The notes: generated from the sequence alone by a model not told the origin. A DNA stretch of 52,935 nucleotides from Bacteroidaceae bacterium (GCA_017469925.1 JAFUFK010000008.1:1-52935); one strand, 5' to 3'; positions 7,283 to 15,928 are shown, numbered from the stretch's first letter. Numbers and translations: made by a program.

Positions 7283-7290
7283 TAACTTTG
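7283..7290 (+). promoter_or_regulatory. -7 promoter box (TAACTTTG) upstream of the truncated DUF4160
   Basis: TAACTTTG fits the Bacteroidetes TAnnTTTG consensus and lies 35 bases before the ATG at 7326. Confidence 0.6.
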
Positions 7291-7325
7291 CCATGTTTTA
7301 TAAAGTAGCGATTTAAAAAATAGAG

Positions 7326-7469
7326 ATGGCACCTGAAATAAAACTTATAGAAAACGAAGGAATGAAAGCACGTAATGTCAAACGTGCTATGCAAATAGCT
7401 AAGATGTACAAGGAAGAAATTATTAATAAATGGGAGGAATATCATGGAAGCAAAAATCAAAAAAATTGA
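7326..7469 (+). CDS. Short DUF4160-like protein, N-terminally truncated
   Basis: A 47-residue ORF, MAPEIKLIENEGMKARNV...MYKEEIINKWEEYHGSKNQKN. It matches the C-terminal half of DUF4160 proteins, where a helix ending in W-x-EYHG is typical. The N-terminal half with the PPHxH signature is missing; a full family member has about 80-90 residues. The ATG has its own -7 box 35 bases upstream, so it may be expressed as a mini-protein. The last 26 bases overlap the start of the downstream DUF2442 gene, preserving the usual order. It could be either a decayed gene or a functional short variant. Confidence 0.65.
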   Translation: MAPEIKLIENEGMKARNVKRAMQIAKMYKEEIINKWEEYHGSKNQKN

Positions 7470-7680
7470 ATTTGTGGATGGCCTTATCCTTACTACAACA
7501 ACCGATGGGCATATTTTCTTTCGTTCATTAGATGATTTCCCCCTGCTGCGAAAAGCAACATCTTCGCAAAGGGAGGACTATACAATTGGTAAGTGGAGCG
7601 ATGATGTGAGATGGGAATCAATAGATGAGGACATTTACATCTCAAGTCTTACCCAACAACCTTATCTACCTATGTCCTAA
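7444..7680 (+). CDS. DUF2442 family protein, second copy
   Basis: A 78-residue protein with DUF2442 features: N-terminal KIKKIEFVDGLILTTTTDGHIFFRSLDDFPLL, then a C-terminal segment ending WESIDEDIYISSLTQ, where conserved W and the (D/E)D-I-x-(I/L) strand are typical. It overlaps the short DUF4160-like ORF and is followed after 27 bases by a hairpin with a T-run. It is divergent from the DUF2442 at 545-796. Function is unknown. Confidence 0.85.
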   Translation: MEAKIKKIEFVDGLILTTTTDGHIFFRSLDDFPLLRKATSSQREDYTIGKWSDDVRWESIDEDIYISSLTQQPYLPMS

Positions 7681-7707
7681 GACGCCAATAAGCCTAACGA
7701 CAAACTA

Positions 7708-7747
7708 AATCCTCCGCAAGCAATCGGGCTTGCGGAGGATTGTTTTT
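7708..7747 (+). terminator. Terminator made of the dispersed 14-15 bp hairpin, copy 3
   Basis: AATCCTCCGCAAGC (7708-7721), loop AATCGG, GCTTGCGGAGGATT (7728-7741), then GTTTTTT. The stem is the same as at 6469-6504 and 6943-6978. The T-run gives a standard intrinsic terminator for the DUF2442 gene. Confidence 0.85.
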
Positions 7748-7758
7748 TGCAAGAAATG

Positions 7759-7790
7759 TTTGCGGCATACGGAAGAAATGCTTATATTTG
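7759..7790 (+). promoter_or_regulatory. Promoter of the DUF4143-type ATPase gene
   Basis: TTTG at 7759-7762 and TATATTTG at 7783-7790 are separated by 20 bases, a full match to the Bacteroidetes -33/-7 pattern. The start codon is 83 bases downstream, leaving a long leader that holds a repeated motif. Confidence 0.75.
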
Positions 7791-7796
7791 CACTCG

Positions 7797-7853
7797 ATAT
7801 TCCTTGAGAATCACAAGTACTACTTTGTATATTCCTTGAAAATTACAAGTATA
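7797..7853. repeat. Two direct repeats ATATTCCTTGAxAATyACAAGTA in the ATPase leader
   Basis: Copies lie at 7797-7821 and 7829-7853, start to start 32 bp, and differ at few positions. Each holds the imperfect dyad CTTG-N7-CAAG. Position between the -7 box and the start codon suggests an operator or RNA element controlling the ATPase gene; the controller is unknown. Confidence 0.75.
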
Positions 7854-7873
7854 AAAGTAGCGGGCAAAGTGCT

Positions 7874-9010
7874 ATGTATAGTCGTATATTGCAGATAAAC
7901 AATGAGTTGGATGGTAGTATATTCCTGTTTGGCGCTCGCCAGACGGGTAAGAGTACTATCCTGCGCCAGCAGTTTCCGAATCAGATATATTTTGATTTGT
8001 TGGATAGTACTATCCGCAACCGTTTACAACGTCAGCCCTCTTTGTTATACGATACGCTGAAAGACAAGGAATCGGGCACATTGGTTATCATTGATGAGAT
8101 TCCGGAAGTGCCAGAGTTGCTGAATGAGGTGCATCGTCTGATTTCCGAGTGCGGACTGATTTTCATCCTATGCGGTTCCAGTGCGCGTAAACTTAAACGG
8201 AAGGGACACAATACCCTGGGTGGACGGGCTCTGCCTGTCTATCTCTATCCGATGGTGAGTGCAGAGATTCCGGACTTCGATATTGATCGTGCCGTAACGT
8301 TTGGCACACTTCCTTCGCACTATCTCTCAAAGAATCCCTCGCGTATGTTGGCTGCCTACATTGATGTCTATCTGAAAGAGGAAATCAAGGAAGAGGCTCT
8401 TGTGCGTAATCTTGGTGCATTCCAACGTTTTCTGGAGGTTGCGGCGCTTTCTGATGGCGAGATTATCAGTAACCAGAATGTTGCTCAGGATTGCGGCGTG
8501 AGTGCAACGACTGTCAATGCTTATTTCGACATTCTGGAGGACACGCTTATCGGGTATCGTATTCCTGCTTATACGAAGATGTTGAAGCGCAGGTTGGTGC
8601 AGTCTCCGCGATTCTATTACTTCGATGTGGGGATTGCTAACCATTTACTGCATCGGAAGGATTTGCGACGTGGTACACCTGAATACGGGCATGCATTTGA
8701 ACATCTTGTCGTCCAGGAAGTCATCGCCTATATGCACTATCGCCATTGTGACGAGAAACTATCATATTGGCGTACTTATACGGGAATGGAGGTGGATATT
8801 GTTATTGGCGAGGCACGTGTGGCTATTGAGGTGAAGTCGGCAGAGGAAGTCATGAATAAGCACCTGAAGGGGCTGAAGTCTTTCGAGGGTGACTATCCTG
8901 ATTGTCGATTGATTCTGGTTTCACTCGACCCGTTTAATCGTCGAATAGGCAATATCTCGTGTATGTATGTTACAGATTTCTTCCGTATGCTTTGGGCAGA
9001 AGGGGTGTAG
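7874..9010 (+). CDS. AAA ATPase with C-terminal DUF4143 (PD-(D/E)XK-like) domain
   Basis: 378 residues. The N-terminal AAA_14 ATPase has Walker A GARQTGKST (K26, T28) and Walker B LVIIDEIPE at about 71-79, followed by a sensor-like ILCGSSARKL. The C-terminal DUF4143 domain (about 190-345) contains a short helix-turn-helix-like stretch (NQNVAQDCGVSATTVNAYFDIL), the AFEHLVVQEVIAYMHYR helix and a nuclease-like core EVDIVIGEARVAIEVKSAEE, in which D, E and K fit the PD-(D/E)XK arrangement. Such proteins are abundant in Bacteroidetes and archaea and are poorly understood; roles in stress, mobile-element biology or toxin-like control have been suggested. Single gene with its own promoter. Length is typical, with no truncation. 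Confidence 0.92.
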   Translation: MYSRILQINNELDGSIFLFGARQTGKSTILRQQFPNQIYFDLLDSTIRNRLQRQPSLLYDTLKDKESGTLVIIDEIPEVPELLNEVHRLISECGLIFILCGSSARKLKRKGHNTLGGRALPVYLYPMVSAEIPDFDIDRAVTFGTLPSHYLSKNPSRMLAAYIDVYLKEEIKEEALVRNLGAFQRFLEVAALSDGEIISNQNVAQDCGVSATTVNAYFDILEDTLIGYRIPAYTKMLKRRLVQSPRFYYFDVGIANHLLHRKDLRRGTPEYGHAFEHLVVQEVIAYMHYRHCDEKLSYWRTYTGMEVDIVIGEARVAIEVKSAEEVMNKHLKGLKSFEGDYPDCRLILVSLDPFNRRIGNISCMYVTDFFRMLWAEGV

Positions 9011-9169
9011 TAGCGCCCAAAGCGCGAATAAAAGTTTAACGTTTAATCGACCCTTCGGGTCTGTTTAACGGTTTAACAATTAGCTCTCCAAATTAAAATC
9101 CTCCGCAAGCCCGATTGCTTGCGGAGGATTTATGTTTTTGTTGACCTTTTAACCCTTTATAGTGAGGGG
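9011..9169. other. Convergent intergenic region with dispersed hairpin copy 4
   Basis: The ATPase gene (plus) and the beta-helix protein (minus) converge here. AAATCCTCCGCAAGC (9096-9110), loop CCGATT, GCTTGCGGAGGATTT (9117-9131) is the same stem as the three copies at 6469, 6943 and 7708, but with the loop inverted, so it faces the minus strand. TTTAACGTTTAA and GACCCTTCGGGTC short palindromes lie at 9034-9062. The hairpin probably terminates both genes. Confidence 0.75.
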
Positions 9170-11827
9170 CTACTTCGCCGTGAAGGAGGTTACGCTGGTG
9201 GTGCCCGTGTGACTGCTGCCGAGGTAGAGGCCGTGGAAGGCTGTGGTGGCGTCGGTGGGGGCTGTGGTGCTGTACTTCACGTTGTAGGTGGAGCCCGACT
9301 TCATGCCGGTGGCAGTGATGAGGCTGAGCGTGCTGCTGACGGAGGCGGGGAAGGAGTAGGTCACCAGGTTGTTGCCTGAGGCGTCGGCCAGCGTGTAGTA
9401 GCGTCCGGTCTGGTAGCTGACGCTGCTGGTGACGAAGGCATAGCCCTGCTTGGCGCCCGAGATGGTGCTGGAACTGCTGCCGCCACCCTGTGCACCGCCG
9501 GCGGAGATGCCGATGCCGGTGCCTGTAATCTGGATGTAGGAGTTGTTGTCGCAGTCGAAGCCTTCCTCGGGCGAGCCCTTTGAGGTGTAGGCAAAGGCTA
9601 CGCCGTTGCCGATGGTGATGGCGCCCGTGCGGCCGTAGTTGCTATCGACGGCGTCGTTGCCGTTGGAGTAGCAGATGGTGATGCCTCCGTTGAAGAGGAT
9701 GCTGCCGGCGGAGTTGATGCAGTCGTCGTAGCACTTGAGGTAGTGCTTGCCGCCCTGGATATCGACAGAGGTCTTGGACTCCAGGCCTTCGGCGCGGTCC
9801 TGGCTGGTGCTGACGGTGAGTTCTCCGCCCAGCAGTGTGGCCTTACCCTGTACCTTGATGGCCTTGGGGCTGCCATTGCTGCCACTTGACGAACCGCCGC
9901 CCGGGAAGCCTCCGCCTCCGCCGCTGCTGGTGTTCATGGCCGAACCGGTGGTGGTGACGCTGAGGGTGGGCCCCGTCTCGTCGCTGCGGCCCATCTGGAA
10001 TGTCTGGTCGCCCTTGATGCCCTTACCGCCCTGTCCGCTCATGGTGATGGTGATGGTGCCGGCCTCGAGCAGGATGTTGCCGTTGCCCGAGATGCCCTTT
10101 GCCGTGACGTAGTCGCCGGAGCCTGACGTGCCGCCGCCGGCCGTGAGGGTGGCATTGGCATAGGTGGAGGTGGCGTCGGTCAGGGTGTAGGTGCGTGTGG
10201 TGCCGCTGGTCGAGTAGTTGCTCGACATCGTGTAGAAGTAGGCCGAACCCGAGGTGGGACCGGAGAAGGTGGAGGACTTCAGGGTGTAGGTGGTGCCTCC
10301 GCCCCAACCGCCTCCGCTGGTGTAGGTGCTCTGGAAGTAATAGGTGCCGGAGTCGCTCTTCTTGAAGTCGTAGTAGTAGAACGTCTTGGAGGTGTAGCCC
10401 ACAGTAGCGGTTACAGTGCCGGTGAGTTGGGCCACCTGCGTGCCGCTGCTGTTGTAGAGATAGACGGTGCTCCATGCCGAACTGCCGCCTGGGCGACTGC
10501 TGTTGCTTGTGGGCACGTTGACATAGACGCGATACGACTCGGTGGCGGTCTCGCCACTGGTGTCGCTATCGACGGTCTTCGACGTATCGAGTGTCTCGCC
10601 CTTACCCGAGTTGGTGATGGTGATGTCGGTGGTAGCCTGGTCTTCGTTGATGGTGAGTATGCCGTCGGCCGACAGACCGCGTCCGGCAATGGCCGAGTTC
10701 GTGATGGTGAACTTGCCGCCCGAGATGGTGAGGTTGCCCGAGGCCTTTACGGCTGTCGTGTAACTGGGTTCGCCGTCCTCGACGATGTAGTCGCCGCTCT
10801 GCTTGATGACGAAGGTGCCGCCCGTAACGTTCAGGTCGGCCTTCGACTTCAGGCCCTTTACGGCTGCTCCCGTACTCTGGAGGGTCAGTTCGCCGCCCGA
10901 GATGGTCATCAGCGAATCACTCTTCAGGGCAGCCGCATCCTGACCCGTAAGGGTGAGGTCGATGGTGCCGCCGGTGACAATCATCTGTCCGTCCAGTTCG
11001 TCGCCCACGTCGCCCGTGGCTTCGGCCTGGATGCCGTCGCCCTTGACGTTGGTGGCCTTCAGGGTGCCGCCGTTCATCTTGAAGTACTGTCCGGCATGGA
11101 CGCCATCGTTGGCTGCCGACGTGATATTGATGGTGCCGGCGGTGCGCTTGATGAGCATGTATTCCTTCGATGAAATGGCGTGTTTTACGTTACCCGTAAG
11201 GTTCAGGGTACCGCTGCCGCTGACCTCCAGGTGGCCCTTGGTGTAGAAGGCTGCCTTCTGTCCGCCATCGGCGGTGGCGTCGGCCAGGGTATTGACAGTT
11301 CCGTCAGCCAGTTCCAGGGCGATGCGCTTGCCGCACTTGATGTTGATGGCCTCGGCCGTGGAGCCCGTTAGGGTAAGGCCGTTGAGGCGGATGGTGGTCT
11401 TCAGCGAACCTTCGTAGAGGAACGAGCCGGCCGAACTGCTGCCGCTCAGTACGAAGCACATCTCGCGGTCGGTATTGGCGTTGACGAGGGTTACGTCGGC
11501 CCCGCTAATCGTCGTGGTGATGCCCTCGACGTTGGGCGTGACGCTGGCCGACGTTCCGTTGTAGGTGACATAGATGGTGTCGGCCACGACGGTCGTGGTA
11601 TCGACCTCCGTGGGTTCCGTAAACGTGATGCTGTCGATGTCGGCGAGCCGGTAGGTGGTGCCCTTGATGGTCAGGGTGCCGTCGCCGTAGGTCAGTTCAT
11701 CGCTGTCGATGTCGAATGCGGTGGCTTGTCCGTCCTTCCAGACATAAAACTTGGTGGGAAGCACGCCGGCTACGATTAGTAACGTAGCAGTCACTATTGC
11801 TGTCAGAAACACGCAAAATCTCTTCAT
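9170..11827 (-). CDS. Secreted Cthe_2159-like carbohydrate-binding beta-helix protein
   Basis: 885 residues with an N-terminal hydrophobic export segment (MKRFCVFLTAIVTATLLIVAGV). Residues about 90-400 show repeated strands of the type GxLxISGGxLxI and NDGVHAGQYFKMNGG, GDGIQAE and AALKSDSLMTISGG; this is the right-handed beta-helix pattern of the Cthe_2159 (carbohydrate-binding, DUF4353) family. The helix resumes after residue 560 (KGISGNGNILLEAGTITI, KGIKGDQTFQMG, EGLESKTSVDIQGG). A Gly/Ser-rich linker with poly-G runs lies at about 630-655. The founding family member binds acidic plant polysaccharide with calcium; the ligand here is unknown. Unlike the neighbouring sialidase it lacks the YDLxGR sorting tail. 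Own promoter at 11858-11865. Confidence 0.82.
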   Translation of the reverse strand: MKRFCVFLTAIVTATLLIVAGVLPTKFYVWKDGQATAFDIDSDELTYGDGTLTIKGTTYRLADIDSITFTEPTEVDTTTVVADTIYVTYNGTSASVTPNVEGITTTISGADVTLVNANTDREMCFVLSGSSSAGSFLYEGSLKTTIRLNGLTLTGSTAEAINIKCGKRIALELADGTVNTLADATADGGQKAAFYTKGHLEVSGSGTLNLTGNVKHAISSKEYMLIKRTAGTINITSAANDGVHAGQYFKMNGGTLKATNVKGDGIQAEATGDVGDELDGQMIVTGGTIDLTLTGQDAAALKSDSLMTISGGELTLQSTGAAVKGLKSKADLNVTGGTFVIKQSGDYIVEDGEPSYTTAVKASGNLTISGGKFTITNSAIAGRGLSADGILTINEDQATTDITITNSGKGETLDTSKTVDSDTSGETATESYRVYVNVPTSNSSRPGGSSAWSTVYLYNSSGTQVAQLTGTVTATVGYTSKTFYYYDFKKSDSGTYYFQSTYTSGGGWGGGTTYTLKSSTFSGPTSGSAYFYTMSSNYSTSGTTRTYTLTDATSTYANATLTAGGGTSGSGDYVTAKGISGNGNILLEAGTITITMSGQGGKGIKGDQTFQMGRSDETGPTLSVTTTGSAMNTSSGGGGGFPGGGSSSGSNGSPKAIKVQGKATLLGGELTVSTSQDRAEGLESKTSVDIQGGKHYLKCYDDCINSAGSILFNGGITICYSNGNDAVDSNYGRTGAITIGNGVAFAYTSKGSPEEGFDCDNNSYIQITGTGIGISAGGAQGGGSSSSTISGAKQGYAFVTSSVSYQTGRYYTLADASGNNLVTYSFPASVSSTLSLITATGMKSGSTYNVKYSTTAPTDATTAFHGLYLGSSHTGTTSVTSFTAK

Positions 11828-11857
11828 TTTGTAACCTTTTTATATGAAATCTGGGTG

Positions 11858-11865
11858 CAAAGTTA
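11858..11865 (-). promoter_or_regulatory. -7 box (TAACTTTG, minus strand) of the beta-helix gene
   Basis: The plus-strand CAAAGTTA reads TAACTTTG on the minus strand, 31 bases before the start codon at 11827. A CTTG about 19 bases further upstream fits a weak -33 element. Confidence 0.65.
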
Positions 11866-11896
11866 CTTTTTTCTTGTTATTAAAACAAGAATTTAA

Positions 11897-11936
11897 CAAA
11901 AAATAAGGCCCAAGGCGCAGTGCCTCGGACCTTATT
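11897..11936 (-). terminator. Intrinsic terminator of the sialidase gene
   Basis: On the minus strand, AATAAGGTCCGAGGC (11936-11922) pairs with GCCTTGGGCCTTATT (11916-11902) with two mismatches, followed by TTTTTTG. It lies just after the sialidase stop. Confidence 0.85.
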
Positions 11937-11958
11937 GACAAGTGGTGTGGGAGGATTG

Positions 11959-14745
11959 TTAACGGACAATCTTCTTACCGCCTTGGATGTAGATGCCCTT
12001 CCTCATCGTCGTGACGCGACGTCCGCTGAGGTCGTATGTCTGGGATGAAGCCGAGGGCCTTTCGGAGACCGTCTGGGCGATGCCGTCGGTGGCAGGGTCG
12101 TACATGGTGTATCGGCCGTTGGTAATCTGCTCGAGCGTGAGGGGTACATAGACCATGCAATAGCTGTTGGGTCCTTCCTCGTAGAAGAAGGCTATGCGGT
12201 TGTCGCCTTGCACACACATGGTGCTGTAGGCCGACAATGTGTTGCTGACCGTGATTCCCTGGCTCCATGTCTTGGAGATGAGCTCGGAGGTGTAGTTGTA
12301 GGTGGTGTTGTAGCTGAGGGGCTTGTACCAAATGCCCACGTCGCTACGGCTGTTGCCGTTGGGCAAGCTCTGCAGGGCGATGGGGTAGATGTTGTCGGGG
12401 TACTGGCCGTCGGCCCGTTTGCCATAGACGATGAGAATCTCGCCGTTGCAGGAGTTGTTGCCGACCTCTATGCCGTGGTCTTGCTGGTTGCTCTGGAGTG
12501 CATTGCCCCAACTGCCGGTGGTGAAGGTGTCGTCGTCGAACTTGAAGACGTTGAAGTAACGCCCGTAGGACTTACGTCCGCTCAGGAGGATGTTGCCGTT
12601 GGGCAGTTCTTCGACCTTGGGCTCGTCGCTTCCGCTGATGGCCTTGACGGTATTGGGCGAAAGGAGGTTCCAGGTCTGTCCGAAGTCGTCGGAATAGACC
12701 ACGTAGGCACCCTGGACATTGTTGCCGCGGCACAGCATGGCCGCATAGATGCGATAGTAGTCGCCCCGCTTGATGAGTCGGCTTTGCAGTATCTTGCCGC
12801 TGCCGAAGAAGCCGCTGTAGGCATCGATGCTGTTACCAGCGTCGGTAAGCAGGGCACCTTCGACGCCCCAGAACTGGTCGGTGATGTCCTCGGGAGTGGT
12901 CCATGTCTCGCCGCCGTCGTGGCTGCGCATACGGGCTATGCGTGGGCGGCTGGCGGCCGTGGCACTGGGGTAGGGCACCTTGCCACTGACGCAGATGAGC
13001 AAGACCTCGTCGCTCTCGCGGTCGGCCACTACGGCAGCATCGCCATAGCCGTAGCCGAAGTAGGGATAGACGGAGGCGTTGGCCGGTACGCCGTCGGCAA
13101 TGCAACGTGGGGCGTCCCAGGTCTGACCGTTGTCGAACGAGCGGCGCAGCATGAGATCAACCTCGCCGTAGCCGATGTCGTTTCCGCCGGGACGGTAGTC
13201 GTTGATGGCCAGGAGCACGTTGTTACGTGTGTTGACGATGGCCGGAATACGGTAAGGATGTCCCTCGGCACTGGGTGTGTAGAAGAGGTACTGGTATTCG
13301 TTGTCGGGATCGACTTGGATGTTCACCGTCAGCGTGCCGTCCTCGTTCTCCTCAACGCTCTCGAGAGAGTAGCCGTGGTAGCGCACCTTTTCGGTGACGG
13401 TCACCTGTTCGTTGGCAGGCAGGAAGAGGATGCTCTGCTGTTCGCCATCGTCGGCAGTGAGCGAAACACTGGAGGTGACGGAGCCATACTTCACGTCGAG
13501 GTAGGCCACGCGAGTATTGGTTGCGGGGTAGGGGTTGGTGCCGTTGATGCGGTAGGTGATGGTGCGTTCGGCAATGCGCTCGAAGTTCCAGTGTGTGCCG
13601 TTGCCGCTGGCGTTCCAGAACTTGATGGGGAAGCCCGTCTCGCCTCCGTAGCAGTTGATGCCCATGTCGGTGGTGGCACCTTGGAGGGTAATGACGTAGC
13701 CCGCACCGCTGCTGGCTGCGGCATAGGTGTCGAGCAGTGTCCAGTGGCTGGCCTGTCCGGCGGGTGTGAAATATACGGGTGTGGCCTTTTCGGCATTGTC
13801 GGCTGTCAGGGCCACTTCGCTGCCCATGGCGCGGTTGTAGATGACGTAGTCGTCGGCCGTGCCCACGAAGCACCAGAGGTAGGCGTCGCTACCGACGTCG
13901 AGTTTGGTATGCATCGGTGTGTCGTCGCCACAACTGCGGGCTGCCGAATTGGCATCCTCGACGGTGCCGAAGCGAATCCACTTCTCGCCATACGTCTGAC
14001 TGAATATGTCGAGTGAGAACTGGGCATTGAGTGTCACCTCGCCGAGGGTGTTGGCATCGATGCTGGTGCCCAGGTTCTTGCCGTTGAGGAAGAATCCGTC
14101 GAAGTGATAGGCCGCGTTGCCAGCCTCGCCCGTCAGCGGAACTACTACGGTCGCGTCGGTGGGCACGTAGTTGAAGCGGCAGTTGCCCGTCTTCGTATCG
14201 CCTTCCAGAGTGAAGCGCCCGCGAGCCTGCGCCAGGTTACACTGGATGGTGATGGCGCGTGCCTCGGGGTTGGGAGCCTCGTACTTCACGAAGCAGAAGT
14301 CCGAACTGTAGTCGGTAGTGCTCTTGCTGAACGTCTTGGCAGCCTGGTCGAACTGCCCCGTGTTCTTGATGCAGAAGTAGAGACTCCGTCCGTCAGAGTA
14401 TGTACCGTGTAGGGTCACGTTGCCTTCCTCGAAGGCGTCTTCGGCATTGATGGTCCACTCGAAGGGGCTGTTCTCCATCTTCTTGAATCCCAGGTAGCAG
14501 GTGGCATCGCTGGCGCTCTGGAGGACAAAGGTATCGTCGCCCGTCTGGGTGACGTTCCAGAGGTAAGCCGAACTGCCGGCAACGTAGGAGCCATTGAGGG
14601 CCAGTGTACCGTCGTTGTTGTAGAAGTACAACGGATTGTCGTTGTCGTTGTAGATGTAGTACGTGCCTCCGTCCTCAGGCAAGCCGATGGCCATGGAGAG
14701 AGACGTGATTACTGCTGTGCAGAGGAGAAGTAGGATCCTTTTCAT
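11959..14745 (-). CDS. GH33-type exo-alpha-sialidase with N-terminal lectin-like region and Por tail
   Basis: 928 residues: signal peptide (MKRILLLLCTAVITSLSMA), ricin-like beta-rich modules to about residue 490, then a six-bladed sialidase propeller (about 495-890). The catalytic RIP motif is YRIPAI with R499; Asp-boxes S-x-D-x-G-x-T-W occur as SFDNGQTW, SHDGGETW and SDDFGQTW; the ELPNG and IAFFYEEG segments correspond to the catalytic Glu and Tyr regions. Sialidases release terminal sialic acid from host glycoproteins and glycolipids. The protein ends YDLSGRRVTTMRKGIYIQGGKKIVR, the T9SS-type tail. It starts 45 bases after manC with no clear promoter between, so it may be transcribed from the greA promoter. 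No sialate lyase or transporter gene is in the window. Confidence 0.92.
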   Translation of the reverse strand: MKRILLLLCTAVITSLSMAIGLPEDGGTYYIYNDNDNPLYFYNNDGTLALNGSYVAGSSAYLWNVTQTGDDTFVLQSASDATCYLGFKKMENSPFEWTINAEDAFEEGNVTLHGTYSDGRSLYFCIKNTGQFDQAAKTFSKSTTDYSSDFCFVKYEAPNPEARAITIQCNLAQARGRFTLEGDTKTGNCRFNYVPTDATVVVPLTGEAGNAAYHFDGFFLNGKNLGTSIDANTLGEVTLNAQFSLDIFSQTYGEKWIRFGTVEDANSAARSCGDDTPMHTKLDVGSDAYLWCFVGTADDYVIYNRAMGSEVALTADNAEKATPVYFTPAGQASHWTLLDTYAAASSGAGYVITLQGATTDMGINCYGGETGFPIKFWNASGNGTHWNFERIAERTITYRINGTNPYPATNTRVAYLDVKYGSVTSSVSLTADDGEQQSILFLPANEQVTVTEKVRYHGYSLESVEENEDGTLTVNIQVDPDNEYQYLFYTPSAEGHPYRIPAIVNTRNNVLLAINDYRPGGNDIGYGEVDLMLRRSFDNGQTWDAPRCIADGVPANASVYPYFGYGYGDAAVVADRESDEVLLICVSGKVPYPSATAASRPRIARMRSHDGGETWTTPEDITDQFWGVEGALLTDAGNSIDAYSGFFGSGKILQSRLIKRGDYYRIYAAMLCRGNNVQGAYVVYSDDFGQTWNLLSPNTVKAISGSDEPKVEELPNGNILLSGRKSYGRYFNVFKFDDDTFTTGSWGNALQSNQQDHGIEVGNNSCNGEILIVYGKRADGQYPDNIYPIALQSLPNGNSRSDVGIWYKPLSYNTTYNYTSELISKTWSQGITVSNTLSAYSTMCVQGDNRIAFFYEEGPNSYCMVYVPLTLEQITNGRYTMYDPATDGIAQTVSERPSASSQTYDLSGRRVTTMRKGIYIQGGKKIVR

Positions 14746-14790
14746 AGCGGTATGGTTTAAGAGTGAATAATAGTTCGGTTCTTGGGTGTC

Positions 14791-15864
14791 TTATTCGATG
14801 CCTTGCTGGGTCTGTGCCTCGGTCATCATGCGACGCATGGCGGCCGTCTTGTCCTTCGGGCATATCATCAGCACGTCGCCCTCCTCGACGACCACCATGT
14901 CCTTCAGTCCTTCGATGAAGGCCGTGTGGCCCTTCGAGAGGCGGATGATGTTGCCTTGGCAGTTGCTGAGCAGGGCGGGGGTGTCGAGCAGCAGGTTATC
15001 GTTCTCATCAACCTTCTGGTGGGTCACCAGGTTGCCCCAGGTGCCGAGGTCGGCCCAGCCGAAGTTGCTCTCATAGACAAAGACGTTGCGGCTCTTCTCC
15101 ATGATGGCCATATCGACGCTCAACTTGGGCAGCATACTGAAGAACTCGGGCAGGAACTTCGGGTCGGCCGTCTCGGCGTCGGCCATCATCTTGGGTATCT
15201 CCACCTGGTACTCGGGCACCAGTTGGTAGATGCTGTCGAGCATGGCATCGACGTTGAAGAGGAAGATACCTGTGTTCCAGAGGAAACTGCCGTCTTGCAT
15301 GAAGATTTCGGCATACTGCTGTTCGGGTTTCTCGGTGAAGGCCTTTACGCGTGTCAGGTGTTCCTCGGGGCTGTCCTCACTCATCTGTATGTAGCCATAG
15401 GCCGTCTCGGGCCGTGTGGGGCGTATGCCCATTACGACCAGTCGGTCGCCTCCGGCGACGAAGCGCAGGGCTTTGGTGATGTCATGGCGGAAGTGCTCTT
15501 CGTTCAGGATAAGCTGGTCGGCGGGCGAGACGATGAGGTTGGCCTCAGGGTCGGCCTTCTTGATGACCACGGTGCCCCAGGCCACGCTGGCGAGTGTGCC
15601 GCGGTGGAGGGGCTCCTCCAGGATGTGCGTATCGTCGATCTGCGGCAGTTGCTCATAGACGTAGGGCAGATAATCCACATTCGTGGAGACGTAGATATGG
15701 TCGGGGTCCATGAAGCGGGCGTAGCGGTCGTAGGTATCTTGCAGCAGGGTGCGCCCCGTGCCGAAGATGTCGATGAACTGCTTCGGGTAGCTCTTGCGGC
15801 TCATGGGCCACAGTCGGCTTCCGATGCCGCCCGCCAATATGAGACAATAATCGTGATTTTTCAT
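14791..15864 (-). CDS. manC: Mannose-1-phosphate guanylyltransferase
   Basis: 357 residues, the usual length for the single-domain enzyme without a fused isomerase. It makes GDP-mannose from mannose-1-phosphate and GTP in the cytoplasm, the precursor of GDP-fucose and mannose-containing surface glycans. The nucleotide-binding start LILAGGIGSRLWPMSRKSYPKQF is a clear signature, followed by RPTRPETAYGYIQ and the C-terminal EKSRNVFVYESNFGWADLGTW, also typical. The start lies 64 bases after the HIT gene on the same strand, so it probably belongs to the greA-HIT-manC transcription unit. Confidence 0.95.
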   Translation of the reverse strand: MKNHDYCLILAGGIGSRLWPMSRKSYPKQFIDIFGTGRTLLQDTYDRYARFMDPDHIYVSTNVDYLPYVYEQLPQIDDTHILEEPLHRGTLASVAWGTVVIKKADPEANLIVSPADQLILNEEHFRHDITKALRFVAGGDRLVVMGIRPTRPETAYGYIQMSEDSPEEHLTRVKAFTEKPEQQYAEIFMQDGSFLWNTGIFLFNVDAMLDSIYQLVPEYQVEIPKMMADAETADPKFLPEFFSMLPKLSVDMAIMEKSRNVFVYESNFGWADLGTWGNLVTHQKVDENDNLLLDTPALLSNCQGNIIRLSKGHTAFIEGLKDMVVVEEGDVLMICPKDKTAAMRRMMTEAQTQQGIE

Positions 15865-15928
15865 GGTAGCGTCTGGTTTATTCTATATAGGTTAGCCAGG
15901 CTATTCGGGTTAGATAGGCAAGTCAGGC

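Noticed and set aside
7011-7460. 149-codon minus-strand frame
   Set aside because: It covers the nested palindrome and runs antisense to the promoter and DUF4160 fragment; composition is not protein-like and no family was recognised.
9170-11827. Autotransporter or T9SS cargo identity for the beta-helix protein
   Set aside because: It has no C-terminal YDLxGR tail and no autotransporter barrel; the Cthe_2159-like repeat pattern explains it better.
12208-14016. 602-codon plus-strand frame opposite the sialidase
   Set aside because: Antisense of a gene with R499, Asp-boxes and sorting tail; no family resemblance.
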